Counted from the first letter of the stretch, positions 50,901-59,907 are shown. The stretch is DNA of 64,000 bases from Favolaschia claudopus (GCA_037176885.1 JAWWNJ010000035.1:1-64000); one strand, 5' to 3'. Notes: a model not told the origin generated them from the sequence alone. Program-made: numbers and translations.

Positions 50901-53900
50901 GCCCGGACGTGGAGCATTTTCAAGGGATGTTGCGGAAACGCCCGAACACGAGTACCACGTTGACGAACTTAATTCAGGAACGGCGCGAAATCTTGGCGCG
51001 AGTTCGGGAAGTCGCGCGTTGGCGGGGCTGGACGCGTCGAATAAGCTTGTCTGGGAGCAGTTGAGGCGAGAAATCGTCATGTTGCTGCGCGCCTGGGTAC
51101 AATTTGTGCTTCTACTCGGGCTGCGCGTCGCAACGATGCTGGAAAGAGGCATTAGATCGGACGACAAGGTAAGGAGAGTTAAAAAGGAACACGAAACGAC
51201 ACACCTTAACTCACTCCCCACTTCATCTCATCCAAACCCCCCCAACGAACCCACCGACACTTCGTTCATGCAAATTTCTGAACATGTTGTTCCAGTACGT
51301 TGCTGTTCGGAGTCGATGGCGGGAACTGGCAAGCTAACAATAACGCGTCAGGTTGAATCTGAACGTCTCGTTTCATCTGCAGCTACGCTCCTACCCGCCG
51401 TCGAGGCCCGAATCCAACAACTCGAGGCCTCCCTCATCGACGACCTTCCCGTACGCCCCCGACGCGGCTTCGGGAAGATGGGAAGTCGACCCCTTTCCAC
51501 CGCCCCCGCCTCCCTCGATGTCGTCGCCGCGACGATTGAGGCGCGCGACGCCGCCACGCGACACGAACAGGAGGTCCGGCCCGCCCAACTTTGGACGGCC
51601 CAGATACAGCGTGTGAACGGCAACGTTCTACCTGGTGGGCAGGAGGTCATCTCCAGCGTCTTCCTCAACACTGAGATGCGCGTCCAAGACCCCGCGACGG
51701 GTGAGATGGGCTCGGAAACTGGGCACGCACAGGTAACGTTCTTCAAACGTCCGCACGAGCGCGTGCACGATTGGAAGCTGTGCGCGCCCTACGCCTCCCA
51801 GCGGGACGTGCGACGAGAAACGGCCCGCGCGCAGGCCAGGAACCGCGAAAGAGATAGAAGAATTAAGAAAGAATCGCACTCACCCACCGCGCTCACCAAC
51901 GACGAGGGACACTACCTTTCGCATCCCGTCGACGCTCCCCCGCCTGTCAACGCCGCTGAGATGACCACGGTGGGCATGTCGGCAGACGGGACGCGTATGG
52001 TGCTGAAAGCCGCCACTGGAACGCACGGCTCACCAATACGACCAGGCACCCCTATTCCTCCCACCATCCTGCACGACAATCGCCCTCGCATTCTCCCTTC
52101 CGCCCCACCTAGCTCTCCCGCGATCTCTTCCATGCGACTGAATGCTGGAGATGAGCCGTACGTCACTATTCGACGTCTATTTGCGCAGCGTCTTGACGAA
52201 AGGCTCAGAGACTTGGCGGAGGACGACGAGTCAGAGGGGGGAGAGCGCCAGATGGATGTGGAAGAGGGAGAGGTTGTTGAGCGACGTGGCGATGAGTCGG
52301 CCGAAGGTCCGTCGGATCCCAATTCCGTTACCACGCCTCTCGGGCAAGTCGGGCACGACAAGTCCGATACTTCGTCCGAGGCCGAGATGGCCGACGTTTC
52401 TTCGGACGAAGAACAGGATCAGTGGGCTGCGGATCGCCGCCGGCCAATTCCGCTATCTGAACAGGAGATCGCCGTGGCCAATCACGGATATCGGAACGGA
52501 GGAAGGCCAAATCAGGCCAAACTCTCCGTTCCTCCTCGTCTTCCGCGACTCCCTCCCATCCTTACCTCTCTCCCACCGCCCTTCTCTGCCGACAACTCGC
52601 CTTCGTCCGCCGGTTCTGACGACTCCCTACCCCCGTTGCGCCCAGTCTCCCCGGTCACTTCTGACGAACCCAGCCCGTCGGACGAATCGTCCGCCGCGTC
52701 CATCACCCAGTCCGCCAGCAACGAATCGACGCGCGGAGGAGGAGAACCACCCACCACGGATGGAGCATGGGTGAGACGCCTCTCGGAGGAGGTCGTCGTC
52801 CACAACGAGTCGGCGGGGGTGCATGCGCCCCGCCCGTTAGGTACGCGCCACCCGCTCTTTATTTCCGGCATCTTGCGCAACGACGACGACACAATTGGAA
52901 CGACGTCTGATCTTCGCGAACGCCCACCCGCCTCCGTCGACGCCCCTGTCCGCCAGCCTACGACCATGTCGGCGTTGCCTTCTGCTGCCACGTCGGCGGA
53001 AGCCTCAGCTCAGCGCATCTTACCAGCCGGCAAGGTTCTTCTCCCCACCTACGAGGTCGCGCTCGCCGTCAAAGACATCCACCACTCCATCGCCGTGGCG
53101 GCTGTCGGGGTGAACGAGCGCGCTGCCGCACACGTTTACACCCAGCGCTGCATGATGGATGAGAGCAACCATCACGTACGCAAGGAGTCTATGGAGGATC
53201 AGTGGGCGGTTGCGCCCGCTCATGAATTCCTCGACATTGCGGGACACGGGCTTCGCGGCGAGCTGGATCACGAGGCTATGTCCAAGGTAGTATACGTCAA
53301 CAACGAAGGGCTCGCATTGGAGCGGGATCGCGAACGTTTGGATAGAGCGCGGGTGCGAAGCGCGCGGGAGGTAACACTTTACCTCGACGACATCTTCTTA
53401 GACACTGACGATCCACACAAGCGCATGCACATCGACCCTGCCGTGCTCGACAGCATCTCCACCGCCGAAGGGGCATTCATGCGGATTCTCGACGCAGAAC
53501 CCATGATGACGCCGCTTCAGGCCGGGGAGGTAGCACGACAGTTCAGCCAGTATGCGCGACGCCGCGGAGCGGCGTATTGCGCTGCCCTCAACATTGTGCG
53601 GATCTACCAATCGAAATTCGTCGACGACTTGGCACGAGCGCGGGCGTTTCTTCTCGAGTTTTTGGATCGACTCATCGCCCTGGGACTTCAGCGACACATC
53701 CAGCAACAACCCGCTGTGATTCATTGCCTTTCACCTCATCCTTCGGCACTCTTGAAGGTCGCAGAATTCGACCGCATTCGAATTGCGCACGCTGGATTCC
53801 ATAGTCACGGGTACCACCTAATCTCGGAGGTATTGAGTCGGGTTCTTCACGTTCAATTCAAGCGGGAGGAACTCATCTCACACCTCCTCTACGCAGGGGT

Positions 53901-54321
53901 ACTCGATACAGAACCTCACACGGCTAATCAAGTTCTGGGAGCGGCGTTTCATTATCCTTTCGAACGACCTTCCGCGATCGCTAGCGGCGCCTCCATCCCC
54001 CGGCCTAACCATCATCCTTCGACTTCTGTCGCGCCCGTTCGAGTGGGTTTCTTTCGCCTTTCTAACAAACGTCTCATTTATTTTCGTTACTTTCAGTCGG
54101 TTCCCATTGGTCGCGAACGTGATTCTCGCGGAGACCAGGGACTATCTGCCACCCGGGGTGACCGCGGTGACAATGATCGGCGGAGGATCATACAAATGGG
54201 TAGGTCAGGCGATGTTGTCGCCCAACGCAACCCGCTGCGCCCCTCTCTGGCTGTTCATGCGGGTGACCATTCGTCGAACGTCGCTAACACCACCCAACAC
54301 TGGGAACAATGTATAATATAA
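47956..54321 (+). CDS. Retrotransposon Gag-protease polyprotein with a long C-terminal extension
   Basis: The first in-frame ATG is 47956 (MHVNPDDATADQPHP); the frame is open upstream to 47863. A His/Asn-rich leader is followed by a helical capsid-like part (VEYFIHHYDKLIIKYN, NWKRLRRELLKYYD), a Lys/Arg/Asp-rich stretch, and a zinc-knuckle-like CFGCGKDDGHRMFDC at 49387 whose spacing (CX2CX5HX4C) is one longer than standard. The protease has IIDTGSQLNVV at about 50410 and LLLGRPW. Beyond this lie about 1,200 residues with no known domain: a hydrophobic helix (MLLRAWVQFVLLLGL), Pro/Ser/acidic linkers and a helical part (LARARAFLLEFLDRLIAL). The last eight codons lie inside the inserted DNA element, so the original end is lost. 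Confidence 0.75.
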   Translation: MHVNPDDATADQPHPMFVNPPYHHAHTMPNLGNTSQSQSAPQASHSHAHANPVHAADRHSGNMDPYDSGDDTDTSEASPIIPTRMPKGKMPFGTPVRTILDLPLRGSKEAPKTFKGNHEDVEYFIHHYDKLIIKYNVTDPVDQCECILEYCSANVRAFIHASEHYQLDNWKRLRRELLKYYDAERASTQYKPSDITSYTLKTQHRLITNLSQWKHYVVKYKTMSGTLIRQGLITEANADVYFWLGIHKDLRQLLEGRILQCSVMKWSTSKSKLPQEHHSMKEICDAAEWCFRRRRPEAMIVNAADYGIDYDDGYLESDEDDSDSGSDSESESRRRKKKREQKRKRKEESKPEVVRTKHKEEEKVTVKPNGTAAEVTDLIRQLNRMQIDDAEYAPTYYSILALDQTGNAARCVKPPQMQNNWSNGGGRPPPRFNARENNGARVNSATQAATYPNNIPLGGGNREPPRPANNGAPLPPECFGCGKDDGHRMFDCVEIKELLQRGVVKHDENTGKLCMADGTFIRRRPGEYIAPAARRLAPAPQVMFGVTDYALTKAISRMDSPAAHMVIQESEDEEMDFEDEESEGENQTDDDEGEVYLTLPRRQLQVNAADRTVPSTRAARKQTFDGVHIPKRPRPDPGSSQPKDSETTIPNVVKTAQTKVTPGKIRDILEDVQPYDARQPRKVSSEDVEMKDAQEKRSTRRTHQDNSQDSNLKDQQKNKEGGSQENAGRRSEIQGTVHLPGIVERILDLEIPMSVREALVASKEIRTSLQDVIKVKNAKAVLIGAQSPLLSQLVWPRTDGVLIRVELEINGRQVTAIIDTGSQLNVVRQDVAALVLHRPVDMTKTTGMNDANGGRGQLRGYINEVEFNCGGVVTKTGLWVAPNAPFELLLGRPWQRNNLVSIDEREEGTYLVFKDRETRRPRYELLAVPHEATTEVLHAEVDRRVMAIIADDAGEETGKVPVVTADGELENSLNNTNETSGAPGRGAFSRDVAETPEHEYHVDELNSGTARNLGASSGSRALAGLDASNKLVWEQLRREIVMLLRAWVQFVLLLGLRVATMLERGIRSDDKVRRVKKEHETTHLNSLPTSSHPNPPNEPTDTSFMQISEHVVPVRCCSESMAGTGKLTITRQVESERLVSSAATLLPAVEARIQQLEASLIDDLPVRPRRGFGKMGSRPLSTAPASLDVVAATIEARDAATRHEQEVRPAQLWTAQIQRVNGNVLPGGQEVISSVFLNTEMRVQDPATGEMGSETGHAQVTFFKRPHERVHDWKLCAPYASQRDVRRETARAQARNRERDRRIKKESHSPTALTNDEGHYLSHPVDAPPPVNAAEMTTVGMSADGTRMVLKAATGTHGSPIRPGTPIPPTILHDNRPRILPSAPPSSPAISSMRLNAGDEPYVTIRRLFAQRLDERLRDLAEDDESEGGERQMDVEEGEVVERRGDESAEGPSDPNSVTTPLGQVGHDKSDTSSEAEMADVSSDEEQDQWAADRRRPIPLSEQEIAVANHGYRNGGRPNQAKLSVPPRLPRLPPILTSLPPPFSADNSPSSAGSDDSLPPLRPVSPVTSDEPSPSDESSAASITQSASNESTRGGGEPPTTDGAWVRRLSEEVVVHNESAGVHAPRPLGTRHPLFISGILRNDDDTIGTTSDLRERPPASVDAPVRQPTTMSALPSAATSAEASAQRILPAGKVLLPTYEVALAVKDIHHSIAVAAVGVNERAAAHVYTQRCMMDESNHHVRKESMEDQWAVAPAHEFLDIAGHGLRGELDHEAMSKVVYVNNEGLALERDRERLDRARVRSAREVTLYLDDIFLDTDDPHKRMHIDPAVLDSISTAEGAFMRILDAEPMMTPLQAGEVARQFSQYARRRGAAYCAALNIVRIYQSKFVDDLARARAFLLEFLDRLIALGLQRHIQQQPAVIHCLSPHPSALLKVAEFDRIRIAHAGFHSHGYHLISEVLSRVLHVQFKREELISHLLYAGVLDTEPHTANQVLGAAFHYPFERPSAIASGASIPRPNHHPSTSVAPVRVGFFRLSNKRLIYFRYFQSVPIGRERDSRGDQGLSATRGDRGDNDRRRIIQMGRSGDVVAQRNPLRPSLAVHAGDHSSNVANTTQHWEQCII

Positions 54322-54604
54322 CCATGTGATCTTTTGAGAATTTATTGTAATTATTTTTGAAATAGACAATAAATATAATACCAATATAACTACATGGGAT
54401 ATAGAGGTTATAGTTGATATATGACCACAATATGCACATGATATAAGCATAGTGTCTATGCTGAACATATTGGCCAATACGCTCACAATATGTTCACAAT
54501 ATACACAACCCTAATAAGGAAACTGTCAAGCCCATATATGGATGTGGTATATTATAAGCATATGGGGACCAAACAAACTATGTACGGTAGCATTCTTTGC
54601 TGAT
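54298..54604 (+). repeat. Left terminal inverted repeat
   Basis: It pairs with 56778-57083. It is AT-rich with repeated ACAATATG words and a near-perfect palindrome AGCATAGTGTCTATGCT at 54446-54462, which may be a transposase-binding subterminal site. Confidence 0.85.
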
Positions 54605-55007
54605 GGCTATGAAAAACTGTTAAGTGAAAGTGTTTTCAGTGTGTAATGTAATGGTCATTGCCAAAATTTGCTTTATAGGGTTTCCTGAAAATAACAATGA
54701 ATCACAAATAGAAATAGCCCTTCCTGGAAAGGAAATTTGGGCCCTTGAAGCGTGTACAAGCAAATTGAAGGTGCAACCAAAGTAACCCAACCCAATCAAA
54801 CCAATCCAACTAAACTGCCGTCCAGCGACAAATCTTATACAATTAAATCCAACAACTCAACAAACTTGATTTCAACCTTCTATTCAACATTGGCAGGCAC
54901 AAGTCCGGGGGTTCGTGCCACAGGAAATGGCAATTGTGAGTCCAAAAGGGATAGGTTAAAATTTCGTGCTCGGTTCCTGTTCGTAGTCGCAATTCAATGT
55001 CTTAGTG

Positions 55008-55427
55008 TCACCGACAGAGGTACTGACTTCCTATTGATAGTCGAGTAAGACTATAGTTGTAGCAGGTAGTAGATGTGTTTGGCGCCGCATTTGACTTGAA
55101 AACAGCCAGATATAACACGCAAAAATGGCCAGTCATTACAGTGGGTTTTAACTGCTCCACAATATCCTCCGCAGCCTTATTAGCACTATGTCTTTTCTTT
55201 CCTTCGTAGAGACCACCAAATCGAGGATCAGCTTCGAGAATGTTTTTGCTGGACTTGAACACTCGTTCCTTGATTGCAGCGAGAAATTCGTCTTTGACAG
55301 GTGTTTTCTTGCCGTTGCTTCCAGTTACAGTGAGACTAAGAGCAGCACTCAGCTGTTTGAGCTCATTGACTTTATATTTATTGATGTTGCCCTCGAACTT
55401 TTGGGCAGCGGCAGAAGTGCTGGACAT
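55008..55427 (-). CDS. SAP-like small protein carried inside the DNA element
   Basis: The internal ATG at 55427 starts MSSTSAAAQKFEGNINKYK. The segment VNELKQLSAALSLTVTG plus KDEFLAAIKERVF has the two-helix spacing of a SAP DNA-binding motif. A basic stretch EGKKRHSANKAAEDIVEQ follows, after which the frame loses this character, so a downstream intron or an early end is possible. The frame is also open upstream to 55574. SAP motifs bind AT-rich DNA and occur in transposon accessory proteins and in retrovirus-like mobile elements of fungi. Function here is unknown. Confidence 0.45.
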   Translation of the reverse strand: MSSTSAAAQKFEGNINKYKVNELKQLSAALSLTVTGSNGKKTPVKDEFLAAIKERVFKSSKNILEADPRFGGLYEGKKRHSANKAAEDIVEQLKPTVMTGHFCVLYLAVFKSNAAPNTSTTCYNYSLTRLSIGSQYLCR

Positions 55428-55592
55428 TGCTAGAAGTTGACGGAGGGAGTCAAGGAGACAGAGATCACGCCATTTTGAAAATTTGAAATTGAATCCTATA
55501 GCAAGGTCATTGAAAGCCAACAGAAATTGGCAGCAGTCAACGGTTCGAGATAGGAGCTGCTCAACAAAAAACATACAAAGCTAACAGAACGT

Positions 55593-55665
55593 TGTCAAGT
55601 GTATAATGTGTTATACGTGACGTCCTCTGGAAGTGACTTTATTCGAGAGTTTCTCAAAGTGCGAG
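55593..55665 (-). repeat. Inverted fragment matching the end of the retrotransposon LTR
   Basis: Read on the minus strand this stretch runs GAAACTCTCGAATAA, GTCACTTCC, TATACACTTGACA, closely matching 47795-47868 at the 5' LTR end. Beyond the TG/CA edge the sequences differ. It is probably part of a related solo LTR or LTR remnant in opposite orientation. Confidence 0.6.
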
Positions 55666-55906
55666 TATGGTTGATAGTGTTATGAAATATAAAGAAAAAT
55701 CCCTATATGGTTAGTTAGAATCCCAAAGAGGAAAGTAGTGGTTCGTGAGTGTTACGTAAGTGGAAGGAGTCTATGAACGTGTTAGTAAAACAATTAGGGG
55801 CACGCCTAGAGATTTATCAGTTGACAGAGTTTCGGCAAACAAGTCTGGGCGTGGAATTAGTAGCAGCAATTAACGATGCGGCTTGAAAATGGTTCAGCAA
55901 TAATGC

Positions 55907-56110
55907 GCGGTACGGATACGGCCGGTGCGGTGCGGAATAAGGTTCAGATACGGTGCGGATATGGTTCGGTGCGGTGCGGATACGGTTTGGATGCGGTGCG
56001 GATACGGTGCGGATACGGTTCGGATACGGTGCGGTGCAGTGTGGATGCGGTTCGGTGCGGTGCGGATACGGTTCGGTGCGGTGCGGATACGGTTCGGTGC
56101 GGTGCGGATT
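55907..56110 (+). repeat. CGGTGCGGATACGGTT minisatellite
   Basis: About 200 bp built from 5-, 6- and 8-bp subunits (GGTGC, GGATAC, GGTTC) arranged irregularly. All three plus-strand frames are open through it, so apparent ORFs of 60-90 codons here are artefacts of the repeat. Confidence 0.9.
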
Positions 56111-56240
56111 TGGGTCAGACAGAAAGTGGAGAGAAGTAAAGTGAATTAATTTTTAATCTACGTACAATTGGGGCTTTTATACCTACTGGCGCATAGCCTT
56201 AGTTCTACTTAGTCGCTCGTATCTATGGGGCTTTGTAATT

Positions 56241-56402
56241 GCACAGTCGTGCACAGTCGCTCGTAAGTTGCACAGTCCAAGCACAGTTGAGCACAGCTGC
56301 TGACTCGTTTGATTCGTAAGTGCACAGTTTGTGCACAGCTGCTGACTCGCTTCGCTGCTTGAGCACTGTTTTGCACAGTCCGTAACCGTGGTGAGCACTG
56401 GC
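56241..56402 (+). repeat. Cluster of GCACAG words
   Basis: GCACAG occurs eight times in about 140 bp (56241, 56251, 56270, 56281, 56291, 56322, 56333, 56373) with variable spacers containing GCTGACTCG. Placement some 380 bp inside the right TIR suggests a subterminal protein-binding array. Confidence 0.7.
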
Positions 56403-56777
56403 TGTGTGTTATGCCGATTTTCCCATGATTCCCACCTGATCCTTTCACATGAAGTGTTGGCCAAACAGTTTTGGAGGATGACAACGTGCCGAAAGTTGTT
56501 ATCTAATGTCGGTGATTGCCAATATCCCCTGGCTGCTGCCAGCCAATGAAAACCGTCGGCGGCCGCCGCCGACTGTGTCTTATGCGGACATCTAACTCTG
56601 ACTTGTGTAGTGTACTTGGATGTAATAACCTTTATTATTGTATATGTCTCCAGGCAGTTGAGGGTCCAATCCCAGTGTGGGTTTTTTTTTTGGCATTTTG
56701 CATATTACGGGTCTGGTGTGTGGGTTGCAGTTATAGCGGTGTTGCCAATTAGGTTTTAACCGTCTTCTACTACCTGC

Positions 56778-57083
56778 TAACAAAGGATGCTACTATATAT
56801 ACTTTGTTTGGTCCCTATATATTTACAATATACCACATCTATATATGGACTTGACAGTTTCCTTATTGGGGTTGTGTATATTGTGATCATATTGTAGGCA
56901 TATTAGCCAATATGTTCAGCATAGACACTGTGTTTATATAGTGTGCATATTGTAGTTATATCTCAAATATAACCTCTATAGGTCATGTAGTCATATTGTG
57001 TATTATATTTATTGCTTATTTAAAAAATAATTACCATAGATCTTCAATAGGTAACATGGTTATATTGTACATTGCTCCCAGTG
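56778..57083 (-). repeat. Right terminal inverted repeat
   Basis: Inverse of 54298-54604 with scattered differences, including a less perfect copy of the inner palindrome. It ends CCCAGTG and is followed by the CAA duplication. Confidence 0.85.
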
Positions 57084-57093
57084 CAACGGAGGG

Positions 57094-59907
57094 ATGGTGT
57101 TCCTCGTTCACGTGTTTGATGAATACCGGATGTTCGGTGGGTTTCGATCTTTTTCGTTCCCCGCGGATTCGCTAATCGACGCCAGCATACGAGGAAAACC
57201 AGCACCCCTACTCCTTCTTTTTCCCCGTGTTCGTTTACCCGCAGTTCTGTGTCTGGCGAAGAGGAGAGTGGATTGGGTGGATGTGAATACGACGCACGAC
57301 GGATCGCAACGGACAACCGAGTTGTACATAACAGTTGGTGACTTTCTTCCTGGCTTCGACTCCGAAATCTCTCTTGGACTATACGATACGACGCGCTCCT
57401 CAGCTACCTACGGACTCTCGACTGTACCCCTGGTCAATCAATTTGACTTAGGCGAATTTTTCTACGCTACGATACGTATCTCCGGCACGACCCTTCTACT
57501 TCTTACCACTATCTCGACGATATTTTTCTTACATCTTTACGACTTCTTCCAATATTCTCGACGAATATTGCTAGTCGTATTCCTACGGACCTTATTATGG
57601 TGGTTACAACTCGCACACTACCTAGTCCACGAATGGAACCAGATTTCCTTGCTGTATCACCATCGAACCATGTTGGAGTTCAATCGTTTCGAAACACCCA
57701 TGGTTCTCAGTCTTCAACAAGACTATTCCACTCAAACCCTTCAACCCGGCGCACTTCAGGATTCATTGGATGAGTTGGTGTTAGAAGAAGACGACGAGTA
57801 CATCTTTTACCCCGTCACCATGGCCAACGCAGAAGGAACAATGTACCAGGCATTCACGATGTACAAACACGTGGATAAAAAGGTACGACCCGTATCAACT
57901 ACCTTCTCACCAGATTACGCCGTGCGACGGAACATCCCAGAAGACCCTCTTCTCACTCTACCAGCCTTACCCACTCATCCAACGGAGTTCGAAGAAGGAA
58001 AAAGACTCAGCAAAGAACGAATGGAGTCCTTGGAAATCAACAAGGTGGGATTCCTCACACCTACGGAGGAGCGGTTATTCCAGTGGATCATGCGAACCAA
58101 CGAGGAAGCTGTTGCCTTTGAAGATTCCGAACGCGGAACTTTCAAGGAATCATATTTCAGCCCATACAAGATTTCAACGGTACCACATATTCCCTGGGAA
58201 TACAAGAATATTCCCATCCCACCAGGAATCCTCAACAAAGTCATCGAGGTGCTTAAATTGAAGATGGATGCGGGAGTTTACGAACCCTGCCAATCTTCAT
58301 ATCGCTCTCGGTGGTTCTGTGTTCTCAAAAAGAACGGGAAACTACGAATCGTCCATGACCTACAACCTCTCAACAAAGTCACCGTACGGGATGCAGGAAT
58401 GCTTCCAATCATTGATGACTTTGTAGAAGGATTTGCGGGACGGCAATGTTACTCCGTCTTTGATCTTTATTGGGGATTTGACGCACGACAGATGGATCCA
58501 GAGAGTCGAGACATGACAGCATTCATGACTCCTCTAGGATTGTTACGAATCGCTTCTATGCCAACAGGATTTACGAACTCACCAGCAGAATTTCAACGAT
58601 GCATGGTATTCATTCTACACGACGAAATTCCCCATGTTGCCAACATTTTTATTGATGACCTTCCCATCAAAGGATCAAAAACACAGTACCTTGACGAAAA
58701 TGGAACACCAGAGACTATCCCAGAGAACTCTGACATTCGCAGGTTCATTTGGGAACACGCTCAGGATGTGCACAGGATTCTACACAAACTCAAATGCGCA
58801 GGGGCTACAGTTTCCGGCTCAAAGACACAGATATGCCGACCAGAAGTTCTGATCGTGGGACAAACCTGTAACGCGGAAGGAAGAGTCCCAGATCCCAAGA
58901 AACTGGCAGCAATCCTAGATTGGCCGGTTCTCACGACACCACAGGACGTGCGAAAATTCCTAGGACTTTGTGGAACTGTTCGTATTTGGATAGAGAATTA
59001 TTCAGGACTCATTCGCCCCCTCACCGAACTATATCGCAAATCAGAGGAGTTCAATTGGAATCATCGTCGTGCGGAGGCATTTGCGAAAATCAAGCATCTT
59101 GTGGTCTCTCCGCCGGCCCTCCGACCCATTGACTACGAATCAGAATTAGGGGTGTATTTGGCGGTAGATTCATGCAGTGAAGCCACCGGAATGATCCTGT
59201 CCCAGTTGGATGAACAAGGGCGACGTCGAATTGCTCGGTACGGATCCATTCCTATGAGTGACAGGGAGTCACGATACTCGCAACCGAAACTGGAGCTATT
59301 TGGGTTATATCGAGCACTTCGACATTGGCGCCTTTACATAATAGGGGTCAAAACGTTCAGAGTCGAAGTGGATGCCAAATTTATCCAAGGACTCCTCAAC
59401 AACCCGGATCTACAGCCAGACGCAGCAGTAAATCGATGGATCCAAGGCATCCTCATGTTTCACTTCGAATTGATCCATGTTCCCGCAACTAAATTCCAGG
59501 CACCTGACGCGTTATCTCGAAGGCCTAGAGCAGAGGGAGAGGAGGCGCCAGATGACGATGATGACTGGCTGGATCAGATCGCCCTTTCTGCATTCAAAGC
59601 CCCGCGCTATTTTGGACCAATACGGCAATATTACGAGAATACGGAGATGCAACTCTATCAGGAGCGCTTGCAAGTATTGATGACACGACGTGCACAGGAA
59701 CAACAAATGGAGGATATCATCAAATTCCTGGAGACATTAGAAATGCCCAAGTTCCCTTCTGCGCAACAACAGAAACGGTTCATCTCCAAAGCAACTCAGT
59801 TCTACGAGCGCAAAGGAAAGATTTGGAGAAGGAATGGAAACAATACGCCACAGCTGGTCATAATGCAACCAGAAGCTCGGTTATCAATCCTCACGCAAGG
59901 GTCATGA
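57094..59907 (+). CDS. Retrotransposon Pol: reverse transcriptase and RNase H, start cut off by insertion
   Basis: The ATG at 57094 is simply the first in this fragment; the frame originally continued from left of the inserted element. The first ~200 residues include strongly hydrophobic helices (TTLLLLTTISTIFFLHLYDF, ILLVVFLRTLLWWLQLAHYL). Reverse transcriptase motifs follow: SRWFCVLKKNGKLRIVHDL, YSVFDLYWGFDA, PTGFTNSPAEFQRCM and FIDDL at 58648, the catalytic pair of aspartates (FIDD in place of YxDD). The thumb (LGLCGTVRIWIENYSG) and a Ty3-type RNase H (LGVYLAVDSCSEATG, ELFGLYRALRHWRLYI, VPATKFQAPDALSRR) come next. The frame stops at 59907 because of one extra G in the G3 run at 59899-59901, just before the integrase zinc module. 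Confidence 0.85.
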   Translation: MVFLVHVFDEYRMFGGFRSFSFPADSLIDASIRGKPAPLLLLFPRVRLPAVLCLAKRRVDWVDVNTTHDGSQRTTELYITVGDFLPGFDSEISLGLYDTTRSSATYGLSTVPLVNQFDLGEFFYATIRISGTTLLLLTTISTIFFLHLYDFFQYSRRILLVVFLRTLLWWLQLAHYLVHEWNQISLLYHHRTMLEFNRFETPMVLSLQQDYSTQTLQPGALQDSLDELVLEEDDEYIFYPVTMANAEGTMYQAFTMYKHVDKKVRPVSTTFSPDYAVRRNIPEDPLLTLPALPTHPTEFEEGKRLSKERMESLEINKVGFLTPTEERLFQWIMRTNEEAVAFEDSERGTFKESYFSPYKISTVPHIPWEYKNIPIPPGILNKVIEVLKLKMDAGVYEPCQSSYRSRWFCVLKKNGKLRIVHDLQPLNKVTVRDAGMLPIIDDFVEGFAGRQCYSVFDLYWGFDARQMDPESRDMTAFMTPLGLLRIASMPTGFTNSPAEFQRCMVFILHDEIPHVANIFIDDLPIKGSKTQYLDENGTPETIPENSDIRRFIWEHAQDVHRILHKLKCAGATVSGSKTQICRPEVLIVGQTCNAEGRVPDPKKLAAILDWPVLTTPQDVRKFLGLCGTVRIWIENYSGLIRPLTELYRKSEEFNWNHRRAEAFAKIKHLVVSPPALRPIDYESELGVYLAVDSCSEATGMILSQLDEQGRRRIARYGSIPMSDRESRYSQPKLELFGLYRALRHWRLYIIGVKTFRVEVDAKFIQGLLNNPDLQPDAAVNRWIQGILMFHFELIHVPATKFQAPDALSRRPRAEGEEAPDDDDDWLDQIALSAFKAPRYFGPIRQYYENTEMQLYQERLQVLMTRRAQEQQMEDIIKFLETLEMPKFPSAQQQKRFISKATQFYERKGKIWRRNGNNTPQLVIMQPEARLSILTQGS

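Larger units (their letters stand above)
54298..57083. mobile_element. Non-autonomous DNA element with ~300-bp TIRs beginning CACTG, nested in the retrotransposon
   Basis: The left end starts CACTGGGAACAATG at 54298 and the right end is its inverse, finishing CCCAGTG at 57083. Similarity continues inward for about 300 bp with scattered mismatches. Both ends are flanked by CAA (54295-54297 and 57084-57086), a 3-bp target duplication. Removing the element and one CAA puts the upstream plus-strand frame in register with the pol frame, showing that the retrotransposon was the insertion site. CACT(A/G) ends and 3-bp duplications fit the CACTA/CMC group, but such long TIRs are atypical. No transposase is visible; the interior holds a SAP-like ORF, an LTR-end fragment and minisatellites. 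Confidence 0.85.

Noticed and set aside
50154..51221. 355-codon minus-strand ORF
   Set aside because: Antisense to the protease region of the retrotransposon; Ser/Arg-rich composition typical of a shadow frame.
55876..56149. Three overlapping plus-strand ORFs rich in R, Y, G and V
   Set aside because: All are translations of the GGTGC/GGATAC minisatellite.
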